A stretch of 32,799 nucleotides of DNA from Chloroflexota bacterium (lineage in GTDB: Bacteria; Chloroflexota; Anaerolineae; Caldilineales; Caldilineaceae). The stretch spans positions 1-32,799 of the forward strand of contig JAGWYN010000044.1 in NCBI GenBank assembly GCA_018969295.1. The letters are read 5' to 3'. The position numbers and the translations under genes were made by a program. Position 1 is the first letter of the stretch. Every line of letters starts with the position of its first letter. This document shows, piece by piece, positions 14,391 to 21,266 of this stretch. The notes under the pieces were generated by a model. It was not told the origin of the DNA and made no database searches. It was given only the letters and a program-made list of their open reading frames with translations.

Positions 14391-14415
14391 AGAGAGGCCT
14401 GCAGCAGGCCTCTCT
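14391..14415 (-). terminator. stem-loop between rpsI and the mogA-like gene
   Basis: AGAGAGGCCTG and CAGGCCTCTCT pair perfectly over 11 bp with a 3-nt loop. No U-run follows in either direction. It may end or stabilise the rplM-rpsI message while allowing some read-through into the mogA-like gene. Confidence 0.55.
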
Positions 14416-14430
14416 GGAGGGCGAACAATT

Positions 14431-14820
14431 TTAGCGTTTGGTGTACTGAGGGGCTTTGCGGGCGCGTTTCAGGCCAGGTTTTTTGCGTTCCTTGGCGCGA
14501 GCGTCTCGTGTCAAGAATCCTGCTGCCTTAAGCGGCGGGCGCAGATTGGCGTCTTGTTCGGTCAAGGCGCGGGCGATTCCGAGGCGGACTGCGGAGGCCT
14601 GGCCGCCTTCTCCGCCCCCGTTGACTTTGACGCTGATGTTGACGGTGGCTTCTGTGCCGGTCAGCACCAATGGCTGGCGCAGGATCATCTGGTCGAGGGC
14701 ACGGCCAAAGTATTCGTTGGCGGGCTTGTTGTTGACGACGATTTCGCCGGTGCCGGCGTAGATGCGCACCCTGGCGGTCGCTTCTTTGCGGCGTCCGATC
14801 GCTTCTACATATTCGAGCAT
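14431..14820 (-). CDS. rpsI: 30S ribosomal protein S9
   Basis: 129 residues. Seen: AIGRRKEATARVRIYAGTGEIVVNN at the start and the basic C-terminal tail RDARAKERKKPGLKRARKAPQYTKR, whose last residues reach the P-site tRNA. ATG 14820 (MLEYVEA) is chosen over the longer frame because GGGAG lies 8 bases upstream and the extra 21 residues are not S9-like. It follows rplM after 28 bp, the near-universal L13-S9 pair. Confidence 0.97.
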   Translation of the reverse strand: MLEYVEAIGRRKEATARVRIYAGTGEIVVNNKPANEYFGRALDQMILRQPLVLTGTEATVNISVKVNGGGEGGQASAVRLGIARALTEQDANLRPPLKAAGFLTRDARAKERKKPGLKRARKAPQYTKR

Positions 14821-14848
14821 TGTGGGTTCTCCCTCTTCAAATCTGTTT

Positions 14849-15283
14849 TTACAGTTCCAGCGCAGCCGGCTGTTGGGCGGCATGCGGGTGTTGGGTGCCG
14901 GCGTAGATGCGCAATTTTTTCATCTGTGCGCGTCCCAGCTTGGTTTTGGGCATCATGCCGCGCACGGCCTCGAAGAGAACGCGATCGGGGAAGCGATCCA
15001 GGGTCTCACGCATTGTGCGGCTCTTGAGGCCTCCTGGGTGGCGGGAGTGGCGGTAATAGCGGACCGTGTCCAGCTTGGTTCCTGTCACCACGATCCGTTC
15101 GCAGTTGATCACGACGACGAAGTCGCCGGTATCGATGTTGGGCGAAAAAATGGGTTTGTGTTTGCCGCGCAGCACACGCGCGATTTCCGTGGCCAGACGG
15201 CCCAGTGTCTTGCCCGTTGCATCGACGACAAACCACTCGCGATTTTCCAGGGCTTCATTTTGGTTGGGTATTATCGTTTTCAC
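14849..15283 (-). CDS. rplM: 50S ribosomal protein L13 (GTG start)
   Basis: 144 residues. Seen: REWFVVDATGKTLGRLATEIARVLRGKHKP, GDFVVVINCERIVVTGTKL, YYRHSRHPGGLKSRTM and VRGMMPKTKLGRAQMKKLRIYAGTQHPHAAQQP. The frame runs 30 codons further upstream, but GTG 15283 (VKTIIPNQNE) matches where L13 proteins begin and has GAGGAG 7 bases before it. It has its own promoter overlapping the truA stop and is followed by rpsI. Confidence 0.96.
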   Translation of the reverse strand: MKTIIPNQNEALENREWFVVDATGKTLGRLATEIARVLRGKHKPIFSPNIDTGDFVVVINCERIVVTGTKLDTVRYYRHSRHPGGLKSRTMRETLDRFPDRVLFEAVRGMMPKTKLGRAQMKKLRIYAGTQHPHAAQQPAALEL

Positions 15284-15330
15284 GTATTGGCTCCTCTGTC
15301 GAACAAGTTTCGTGCCATCTGGCAAACGAA

Positions 15331-15359
15331 ATTTTACCTGGCAGTCTTTTATTTTGCAA
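15331..15359 (-). promoter_or_regulatory. rplM-rpsI promoter
   Basis: On the minus strand TTGCAA (15354-15359) and TAAAAT (15331-15336) are 17 bp apart, just past the truA stop codon. The start is expected near 15324, giving about 41 nt of leader. The imperfect inverted repeat TTTCGT...ACGAAA at 15308-15331 touches the -10 box and could be an operator. Confidence 0.6.
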
Positions 15360-16208
15360 TCAGCCCAGCGCATCGATGTAGATCCACCGATCCAGCTCCG
15401 GTGGGTAGGTTACTCTTTCCAAAAACAGCCCTCGCGCGGCAGCGGGCGGGGCCGAGCAACGGCGATTTCGAGCAGCCAATGCCAGTTGCAGTGCAGTGGG
15501 AGGGCGTTCTCCTCTGCCGACCGTCAGCAGCGTCCCGACCAGGTTACGGACCATCTGGCGCAGGAAAGCATTTGCGGTAATGGTAAAGAGCAGCAGCACT
15601 CCTGGGTAGCTTGTGGCCGATCCTGCATTTTGAGCGATCTGCCAGCGTGCTTCTGTCACTGCCCGTTCGGTGCTTTCCCCTTCGGGAGGCTGTCCAAAGG
15701 TAGCAAAATCATGCTGGCCGATCAAAAAACTGGATGCTGTATTCATTGCTTCCAGATCGAGCGAACGTGTTTCCAGCCAGGCAAATCGGTCGGTCAACGG
15801 CGACATTCGTGCGGCTGGAGAGCCATCTTCTGGCCGATACCACTGCACTCGGTACTGGTAAGTGCGGCTGAGAGCATCGAAGCGTGGGTGGAATCCAGGC
15901 GGGGCCTCTCTCACCCTGCGCACCGCCAGCAGCGGCGGCAGGGATGCGTTCCAGGCCCGTTCCAGATCTTTTGCGCTGTGCTCCCAGAGCAGATCTGCCC
16001 GAACAACCTGGCCGTTGGCGTGTACGCCGCTGTCTGTGCGTCCGGCACCGACGACGCGCTTGCTGCGTTGACAAAAGCGGTCCAGAGCCATTTCCAAATC
16101 AGCTTGGACGGTGGCGGCCCCTTGTTGGTACTGGAAGCCGTGGTAGTCGGTTCCATCGTAGGCGACCAGCGCACAAAAGCTTCGGGCAGGTGTTGTCACT
16201 TGCAGCAA
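15360..16208 (-). CDS. truA: tRNA pseudouridine(38-40) synthase TruA
   Basis: 282 residues. It isomerises uridines 38-40 in the anticodon stem-loop. Seen: LVAYDGTDYHGFQYQ at the N-terminus, the catalytic block VVGAGRTDSGVHANGQVV with its invariant Asp, SRTYQYRV, HDFATFG and AFLRQMVRNLVGTLLTVGRG. The start is uncertain: TTG 16208 is the most upstream candidate and GTG 16199 is another; neither has a strong Shine-Dalgarno, but homologues begin only a few residues before the first conserved strand. It is 15 bp behind rplQ, a common arrangement at the end of the alpha operon. Confidence 0.93.
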   Translation of the reverse strand: MLQVTTPARSFCALVAYDGTDYHGFQYQQGAATVQADLEMALDRFCQRSKRVVGAGRTDSGVHANGQVVRADLLWEHSAKDLERAWNASLPPLLAVRRVREAPPGFHPRFDALSRTYQYRVQWYRPEDGSPAARMSPLTDRFAWLETRSLDLEAMNTASSFLIGQHDFATFGQPPEGESTERAVTEARWQIAQNAGSATSYPGVLLLFTITANAFLRQMVRNLVGTLLTVGRGERPPTALQLALAARNRRCSAPPAAARGLFLERVTYPPELDRWIYIDALG

Positions 16209-16223
16209 GCGGGTTGTTAGGCC

Positions 16224-16610
16224 TCAGAGTGCGGCGGCGTTGTCTACCAACTCCAGAATGACCATATCGGCAGCGTCGCCCTGGCGTTTTCCCAGCTTGA
16301 TCATCCGTGTATACCCGCCGTTGCGGGCGGCGTAGCGTGGTGCAAAGATATCGAAGACCTTTTTGGCGACAGTTTTGTCGTTCAGGTAGGCAACGACTTG
16401 CCGTTGGGCATGGACCCGGTAGCCTTCTGCGGTCACGCCCCGTTTGGCCTTGGTGATGAGCCGTTCGGCGTCGCCGCGCACAGCGCGTGCCTTTGCTTCA
16501 GTGGTCACGATCCGTTCGTGCAGATACAGCTCTCGCACCAGGTTGCGGAACAGCGCTTTGCGGTGTGCTGTGTCGCGTCCCAGGTGGTGTCCAAAAACTC
16601 GATGGCGCAT
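16224..16610 (-). CDS. rplQ: 50S ribosomal protein L17
   Basis: 128 residues. Seen: MRHRVFGHHLGRDTAHRKALFRNLVRELYLHERIVTTEAKA, the standard L17 start (L17 proteins share R-x-LGR-x-x-x-H-R-x-A-L-x-R-N). The C-terminus NGGYTRMIKLGKRQGDAADMVILELV is also typical. ATG 16610 has AGGAGGAGG upstream and is 17 bp behind rpoA. Confidence 0.97.
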   Translation of the reverse strand: MRHRVFGHHLGRDTAHRKALFRNLVRELYLHERIVTTEAKARAVRGDAERLITKAKRGVTAEGYRVHAQRQVVAYLNDKTVAKKVFDIFAPRYAARNGGYTRMIKLGKRQGDAADMVILELVDNAAAL

Positions 16611-16627
16611 TCCAATCCTCCTCCTGC

Positions 16628-17635
16628 TTATTCTTCGGTGTCTTCGCTCTCGGCGAGGGGTTTGTAGGCATCACCGATATAGGCGCTCAAATCGACACCA
16701 GGTACGTTCAGATAATTTTTATCGTGCAGTTTTTCGACCAGCTCGTCCAGCGATTTTTTGCCAAAATTGCGGATGGCGAGCATTTCGTCCTCGCCTTTTT
16801 CCATGCGTTTGAGAATTTCGCCGACCTTGGTGATCCCGGCCCGTTTCAGACAATTGTAGGCACGCACGGTCAATTCCAATTCTTCGATCGGTGCCTCGAA
16901 GATCCGTGCGGGGATGCCTTCGGCGATCTCTTCGCGGCTGTCCGTCACGAGCACTTCAGCGCCGGCCAGCAGACTCAGGTGCTGCACCAGAATGGTTGCG
17001 GAACGGCGCAGGGCATCGTCTGGGGAGAGGGTGCCGTCGGTCCAGATTTCCAGATGGAGCTTGTCGTAGTCGGTCTGCTGGCCAATGCGGGTGCGTTCGA
17101 CCCGGTAAGCTGCCTTGCGGATGGGACTGTAGATAGCATCGACGGGGATTTCGCCCAGCGGCAGGCGGCCGCGGTCTTCTGCCGGGCTGTAGCCGCGGCC
17201 GGTATTCACGATCATTTCAATGTCCAGGTCGACCTCGTTGGAGTCGGCCGTCAACAGATACTGGTCAGGATTGACAATTTCTACATCAGGTGGGCAGCTG
17301 AGGTCACCTGCGGTGACAGGTCCTTCGTTGACAATTTCGATGTGGATGCGGACCGGATCTTCGGTCTGGGCTCGGAAACGGATCTGTTTGACATTGAGGA
17401 TGAGCCGCGTCATGTCCTCGCGCACATGCGGGATCGCCGAAAACTCGTGGTGGATTCCGCTGACGCGGACTGAGGTGACAGCGGCACCTGGCAGGCTGGA
17501 GAGGAGCACACGGCGCAGCGCATTGCCCAGGGTAATGCCGTAGCCGCTTTCCAGAGGGCTCACAACAAAGTGGCCGTAGTTCTGAGAGCTTGCCTCCACC
17601 TCAATTTTGGGTAGTACCATGTTTAACAAGGGCAT
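16628..17635 (-). CDS. rpoA: DNA-directed RNA polymerase subunit alpha
   Basis: 335 residues. The N-terminal dimerisation domain shows FVVSPLESGYGITLGNALRRVLLSSLPGAAVTSVRV; a linker leads to the C-terminal DNA- and activator-binding domain, ELELTVRAYNCLKRAGITKVGEILKR...LAIRNFGKKSLDELVEKL. The C-terminal domain is complete. The start is ambiguous: GGGAGGG directly abuts ATG 17635, sits 6 bases before TTG 17629 and about 15 before ATG 17620. TTG 17629 has the best spacing; the choice changes only up to five residues. Lies between rpsD (90-bp gap) and rplQ. Confidence 0.97.
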   Translation of the reverse strand: MPLLNMVLPKIEVEASSQNYGHFVVSPLESGYGITLGNALRRVLLSSLPGAAVTSVRVSGIHHEFSAIPHVREDMTRLILNVKQIRFRAQTEDPVRIHIEIVNEGPVTAGDLSCPPDVEIVNPDQYLLTADSNEVDLDIEMIVNTGRGYSPAEDRGRLPLGEIPVDAIYSPIRKAAYRVERTRIGQQTDYDKLHLEIWTDGTLSPDDALRRSATILVQHLSLLAGAEVLVTDSREEIAEGIPARIFEAPIEELELTVRAYNCLKRAGITKVGEILKRMEKGEDEMLAIRNFGKKSLDELVEKLHDKNYLNVPGVDLSAYIGDAYKPLAESEDTEE

Positions 17636-17725
17636 CCCTCCCGGAAGCGTTGATCGGGCTTACAAATGATTCCACGTTCCACAGCAGCGACGAAAAGCTG
17701 GAGAAGTTCGCAGCGTTTCGTCCTG

Positions 17726-18361
17726 TTAGCGATTGTAGTACTCGACGATGAGCTGTTCGTTGAGTGGAATCTCGATGTCTTCGCGTGCCGGTGTGCCAAG
17801 AATTTCGCCTTTCATCTCACTTCTGCTGGTGCGCAGCCAGGCAGGTACACTGGCTCCCTGTTGCAACTTTGTGCGGTCTTTGAAGTAAGTTTTGCTGCGC
17901 GCGCCCTCGACGACTTTGATCACATCGCCGACGCTGACCTGGAAGGAGGGGACGTCAGTTTTGCGTCCATTGACTTCGAAGTGGCCGTGACGGACCAACT
18001 GGCGGGCCTGGGCGCGGCTATCGGCGAAGCCAAGCCGGTAGACAACGTTGTCGAGCCGTTTTTCGAGCATGGCCAGCAAATTGACACCGGTCATCCCGCT
18101 GCTGCGGTTGGCCTCTTCAAAATACCGCCTGAACTGGCGTTCAAGCACCCCGTAGATGCGGCGGGCCTTTTGTTTTTCACGCAGCTGCAGGCCGTAGTCA
18201 GATGTTTTGCGGCGGAAGGTCTGTTTTTTGCCGTGCATGCCCGGGGGGAACGCCCGCCGTTCGATGGCACACTTGGGGGAGAGACAGCGTTCGCCCTTCA
18301 AAAACAATTTCTGCCCTTCGCGCCGGCACAGCTTGCAAACTGAATCAGTATATCGTGCCAT
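17726..18361 (-). CDS. rpsD: 30S ribosomal protein S4, zinc-binding form
   Basis: 211 residues. The N-terminal zinc site is intact: Cys9 and Cys12 (CKLC), Cys26 and Cys31 (CLSPKC). The S4/RNA-binding domain follows with LEKRLDNVVYRLGFADSRAQARQLVRHGHFEVNGRKTDVPSF. S4 nucleates 30S assembly and often represses its own operon. ATG 18361 has GGAGG 4-5 bases upstream. The 160-bp gap before it is filled by stem-loops and lies between rpsK and rpsD. Confidence 0.97.
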   Translation of the reverse strand: MARYTDSVCKLCRREGQKLFLKGERCLSPKCAIERRAFPPGMHGKKQTFRRKTSDYGLQLREKQKARRIYGVLERQFRRYFEEANRSSGMTGVNLLAMLEKRLDNVVYRLGFADSRAQARQLVRHGHFEVNGRKTDVPSFQVSVGDVIKVVEGARSKTYFKDRTKLQQGASVPAWLRTSRSEMKGEILGTPAREDIEIPLNEQLIVEYYNR

Positions 18362-18378
18362 ATTTCCTCCACAGTACA

Positions 18379-18404
18379 GTCAGACAGCAGCCACGCTGTC
18401 TGAC
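18379..18404 (-). repeat. stem-loop closest to rpsD
   Basis: GTCAGACAGC (18379-18388) pairs with GCTGTCTGAC (18395-18404) over 10 bp with a 6-nt loop. It ends 17 bases upstream of the rpsD start, close to the ribosome-binding site, so it would be well placed to affect initiation. Confidence 0.6.
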
Positions 18405-18420
18405 AACAGTTGGTCGTTCT

Positions 18421-18439
18421 CACCTGGACAAAGCAGGTG
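18421..18439 (-). repeat. second stem-loop in the rpsK-rpsD gap
   Basis: CACCTG (18421-18426) and CAGGTG (18434-18439) pair around a 7-nt loop. Short on its own, but part of a row of four. Confidence 0.45.
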
Positions 18440-18459
18440 TTGAAAAATTCAGACAATCT

Positions 18460-18506
18460 GTCCGACTGGCGTCGAGCAGAGCTGCTCTGCTCGACGCCAG
18501 TCGGAC
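18460..18506 (-). repeat. 23-bp perfect inverted repeat between rpsK and rpsD
   Basis: Arms 18460-18482 and 18484-18506 are perfect complements with one central base. The left arm begins GTCCGACTGGCGTCGAGC. In the transcribed (minus) direction an AAUUUUUC stretch follows about 12 bases after the stem, so partial termination is possible. Confidence 0.75.
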
Positions 18507-18508
18507 TT

Positions 18509-18529
18509 GGGTCTACTCTGGTTAGACCC
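18509..18529 (-). repeat. stem-loop spanning the rpsK stop codon
   Basis: GGGTCTA (18509-18515) and TAGACCC (18523-18529) pair over 7 bp; the rpsK stop codon (18522-18524) lies at the base of the loop. It begins three bases from the 23-bp inverted repeat. Confidence 0.5.
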
Positions 18530-18929
18530 GGCGTTTTTTAGGAGATCGGCAGCCGTTGTGCGGGATCGGTGTAATGTCCGTGATCGAGCGCACAATCAGC
18601 CCTGCGGCCTGTACCGAACGTACCGAGCTTTCTCGGCCTGGGCCAGGTCCTTTTACGAAGACATCTACCTCGCGCATGTTGTAGTCGGAGCGAGCGGTCT
18701 GTGCAGCGCTTTGTGCGGCCAGCTGGCCGGCAAAGGGGGTGGACTTGCGGCTGCCCTTAAAGCCAGCGTTGCCGCTGCTCGACCAACAGAGCGCATTGCC
18801 TTGCAGATCGGTAATTGTCACGATTGTATTGTTGAACGAGGCATGGACATGGACCTGTCCGATGGGGACGTTCTTTTTTTCTTTGCGCGCTGTGCGGCGG
18901 TCCCGGCGTGTACGTTGTGGTCGAGCCAT
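18522..18929 (-). CDS. rpsK: 30S ribosomal protein S11
   Basis: 135 residues. Seen: GQVHVHASFNNTIVTITDLQGNALCWSSSGNAGFKGSRKSTPFAGQLAA, VDVFVKGPGPGRESSVRSVQAAGLIVRSITDITPIPHNGCRSPKKRRV, the family signature. It lies in the 30S platform. ATG 18929 has GGAG 9 bases upstream. It is 84 bp behind rpsM. Confidence 0.97.
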   Translation of the reverse strand: MARPQRTRRDRRTARKEKKNVPIGQVHVHASFNNTIVTITDLQGNALCWSSSGNAGFKGSRKSTPFAGQLAAQSAAQTARSDYNMREVDVFVKGPGPGRESSVRSVQAAGLIVRSITDITPIPHNGCRSPKKRRV

Positions 18930-18973
18930 TACTTTTTCTCCACACTCTGATAAAGTTGTTCAATCTCAACAGC

Positions 18974-19007
18974 CTGTCGGGTTGTCTGAGTAAAGACGGC
19001 CCGACAG
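18974..19007 (-). repeat. stem-loop between rpsM and rpsK
   Basis: CTGTCGGG (18974-18981) pairs with CCCGACAG (19000-19007), and an inner GTCT/AGAC stem extends it. No U-run follows. It starts 7 bp after the rpsM stop. Confidence 0.55.
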
Positions 19008-19013
19008 AGCTGA

Positions 19014-19394
19014 CTACTTGCGCGGCGCCTTTTTCTTGCCGGCAACTGTCCTGCGGGTCCCACGGCGTGTGCGCGCATTGGTGCGTGTTCGTTGGCCGCG
19101 GACAGGCAAATTGCGCCGGTGGCGCAGCCCACGGTAGCAGCCGATTTCGATCAGCCGCTTGATGTTCATATTGACTTCGCGACGCAGATCGCCTTCGACC
19201 AGATGGTTGCGGTCGATGTAGTCGCGCAGCCGGGTCACTTCTGCCTCATCCAAATCTTTGACACGACGGTTTTCGTCGATTTCAGTCGCAGCCAGAATCT
19301 TCTGGCTGGTGGCCTTGCCGATCCCATAGATATAGGTCAGCGAGATGACGACCCGTTTGTCGCGTGGGATATCAACACCAGAAATACGTGCCAT
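19014..19394 (-). CDS. rpsM: 30S ribosomal protein S13
   Basis: 126 residues. Seen: MARISGVDIPRDKRVVISLTYIYGIGKATSQKIL, the RDYI block, RLIEIGCYRGLRHRRNLPVRGQRTRTNARTRRG and a lysine-rich tail. It sits in the 30S head and contacts tRNA and S19. ATG 19394 has AAGGAGAG 8 bases upstream. It is 30 bp behind rpmJ. Confidence 0.97.
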   Translation of the reverse strand: MARISGVDIPRDKRVVISLTYIYGIGKATSQKILAATEIDENRRVKDLDEAEVTRLRDYIDRNHLVEGDLRREVNMNIKRLIEIGCYRGLRHRRNLPVRGQRTRTNARTRRGTRRTVAGKKKAPRK

Positions 19395-19424
19395 GACAGG
19401 TACTCTCCTTCCTTGTGCAGCCGT

Positions 19425-19538
19425 CTAGCCCTGACGTTGTTTGTGTTTGGCGTTTTTACAAATTACGTACAGCACACCGCGTCTGCGCACAAGTTTACAG
19501 TTCTCACACATTTTTTTGACAGATGGCCGAACTTTCAT
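19425..19538 (-). CDS. rpmJ: 50S ribosomal protein L36, zinc-binding form
   Basis: 37 residues, starting MKVRPSVKKMCENCKLVRR and ending KNAKHKQRQG. The zinc ribbon is complete: Cys11, Cys14, Cys27 and His32. It follows the standard order before rpsM. ATG 19538 has AGAGG upstream. infA, which usually precedes it, is absent: the 145 bp up to the map stop contain no IF-1-like frame. Confidence 0.95.
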   Translation of the reverse strand: MKVRPSVKKMCENCKLVRRRGVLYVICKNAKHKQRQG

Positions 19539-19564
19539 GCTTTACCTCTGACTAGCGTATCCGT

Positions 19565-19596
19565 GATCGACAGAGTTTTGTTGAACGTTGTCGATC
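19565..19596 (-). repeat. stem-loop in the rpmJ leader
   Basis: GATCGACA (19565-19572) pairs with TGTCGATC (19589-19596) over 8 bp with a 16-nt loop. It ends 26 bases before the rpmJ start and immediately follows the tandem 13-mer in the transcribed direction. A leader-mediated control of the alpha operon is possible but unproven. Confidence 0.5.
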
Positions 19597-19621
19597 TATC
19601 CAAACTGGCTATCCAAACTGG
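19596..19621. repeat. perfect tandem 13-bp direct repeat
   Basis: CTATCCAAACTGG occurs twice without a spacer (19596-19608, 19609-19621), in the 145-bp gap between map and rpmJ where infA would normally be. A 13-bp phasing does not place both copies on one face of the helix. Role unknown. Confidence 0.6.
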
Positions 19622-19683
19622 GTTTGCCCACCAGAATTGTTTCAGACAAACATACAGCGTAACTTTACCAATCTACCATAATC

Positions 19684-20496
19684 TCAGGGCAAGGTCAAAA
19701 TTTCAGGTCCATTGTTGGTGATTGCCACAGTGTGCTCAAAGTGTGCGGTCAGGCTGCCATCCTTGCTGACGACTGTCCATTCGTCTGAGAGGGTTTGTGT
19801 CTGCCAGGTGCCGGCCTGGACCATCGGCTCGATGGCCAGGACCAGCCCTGGGCGCAGCAGGGTCTGTCCGTCGGGGTCTTCGCTGGCATAGTTGAGCACC
19901 TGGGGGGCTTCATGCATCTGGCGGCCGACCCCATGTCCTGTGTACTGACGCACCACATACAGCCCTTGGCTTTCCACGCAGTTCTGGACTGCTCGGCTGA
20001 TATCGACAACCTGCTTGCCGTTCTGTGCGGCGGCGATTCCCTGGAAAAGGCTCTGTTCGGTCACCCGCATAAGTTCCTGGGCGCCTGGGCTGATCGCGCC
20101 GACCGCGTAGGTCCAGGCGCTGTCGCCGATGAAGCCACGGTAGCGCACTCCGACATCGATGCTGAGGATGTCGCCTTCGTGCAGCAGGCGGTTGGCCTGG
20201 GGGATGCCATGCACCAGCTCTTCGTTGATGCTGGTGCAGATGTGAGCGGGGTACCCTCGGTAGCCGAGAAAGCAGGAGTGAGCCTGGTAGCGTGCCATGG
20301 TTTCGGCTGCCAGCCGATCCAGTTCGAGGGTACTGATCCCGGGGCGGAGTGCTGCCTGAAGGGCTGCGTGGACACGAGCGACCACGCGGCCAGCCTCGCG
20401 CATGATTTGGATCTCCTGGGGGCTTTTCAGCACTGGCTCTGGCCGTTGTGGGGTACGTGGCCGCTGTGCATGGGCTGCTCGGTGGGGCAGTTTCAT
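19684..20496 (-). CDS. map: methionine aminopeptidase, type I
   Basis: 270 residues; it removes the initiator Met from nascent proteins. The dinuclear metal site is visible: Asp in ILSIDVGVRYRGFIGDSAWTYAVG (two Asp), His in TGHGVGRQMHEAPQVLNY, Glu in LVLAIEPMVQAG and Glu in HFEHTVAIT. A substrate-site His lies in ICTSINEELVHGIP. The ATG at 20496 overlaps the adk stop as ATGA, which argues for this start, although it adds about 20 Arg/Pro-rich residues before the conserved LKSPQEIQIMREAG; a GTG there is the alternative. Confidence 0.95.
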   Translation of the reverse strand: MKLPHRAAHAQRPRTPQRPEPVLKSPQEIQIMREAGRVVARVHAALQAALRPGISTLELDRLAAETMARYQAHSCFLGYRGYPAHICTSINEELVHGIPQANRLLHEGDILSIDVGVRYRGFIGDSAWTYAVGAISPGAQELMRVTEQSLFQGIAAAQNGKQVVDISRAVQNCVESQGLYVVRQYTGHGVGRQMHEAPQVLNYASEDPDGQTLLRPGLVLAIEPMVQAGTWQTQTLSDEWTVVSKDGSLTAHFEHTVAITNNGPEILTLP

Positions 20497-21152
20497 GGCT
20501 GTTTCACCAGGGCAAGGAGGTCCTGTTGCACCTCTTCGATCGAGCGGGCGCCGTCGATCTCATGCAGCAGCCCTTTGGCAAAATAGTAGCCGATGAGCGG
20601 GGCGGTCTGTTTGTAGTAGACAAAGAGCCGGTTGCGCACAGTCTCTTCGTGGTCGTCGTCCCGTTGGTAGAGTTCGCCTCCATCGTTGTCGCAGCGGGCT
20701 GGAGATCGTGGGGGGTTGAAGGTCAGGTGGTAGACTGCGCCGCAGAGTCGGCAAGTGCGGCGGCCGGTGATGCGGCGGATGGTCTCTTCGTCTTCCACCT
20801 GGATGAGCGGTGCAGAGGCTACGCCGCCGTAAGGGGCAACCAGGGGCTCGAGCGCGGCCGCCTGGAGCAGGTTGCGCGGGAAGCCATCCAAGATGGCCCC
20901 CTGGGTGCAGTCTGGTTGTTCAAGCCGATCGGCCACCATCTGGATGGTGACCTGGTCTGGGACCAGGTTGCCGGCATCCATATAGCTTTTGGCCAGACGG
21001 CCCAGCTCGGTCTGGTGTTTCAGATTGTACCGGAAGAGATCTCCGGTTGAGATTTGGGGCAGTCCGGTCGCCTGTTGGAGGAGTTGTGCCTGCGTGCCTT
21101 TGCCTGCCCCTGGCACGCCGAGCAGCACAACATACGTTCGTGTCTGGGCCAT
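20493..21152 (-). CDS. adk: adenylate kinase, zinc-LID form
   Basis: 219 residues. It catalyses ATP + AMP to 2 ADP. The P-loop is GVPGAGKGTQ (12-21); AMP-site ISTGDLFRYNLK and ILDGFPRN follow. The long LID carries a Cys-x2-Cys-x16-Cys-x2-Asp site (CRLCGAVYHL...ARCDND), the zinc pattern of Gram-positive-type kinases. ATG 21152 has AGGAG 7 bases upstream; the longer frame adds 21 unrelated residues. It lies between secY and map as usual and overlaps map by four bases. Confidence 0.96.
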   Translation of the reverse strand: MAQTRTYVVLLGVPGAGKGTQAQLLQQATGLPQISTGDLFRYNLKHQTELGRLAKSYMDAGNLVPDQVTIQMVADRLEQPDCTQGAILDGFPRNLLQAAALEPLVAPYGGVASAPLIQVEDEETIRRITGRRTCRLCGAVYHLTFNPPRSPARCDNDGGELYQRDDDHEETVRNRLFVYYKQTAPLIGYYFAKGLLHEIDGARSIEEVQQDLLALVKQP

Positions 21153-21266
21153 CTGGGTTCTCCTGGTGCCTGTCGCAGCAGCCGGGTCAAGGACGAAGAA
21201 GACCGGGGTTTGCACCTCCGGCCTTTCCCCTGTTCGGTATCGACGACGAGCAATCTGGCTGGAGGG

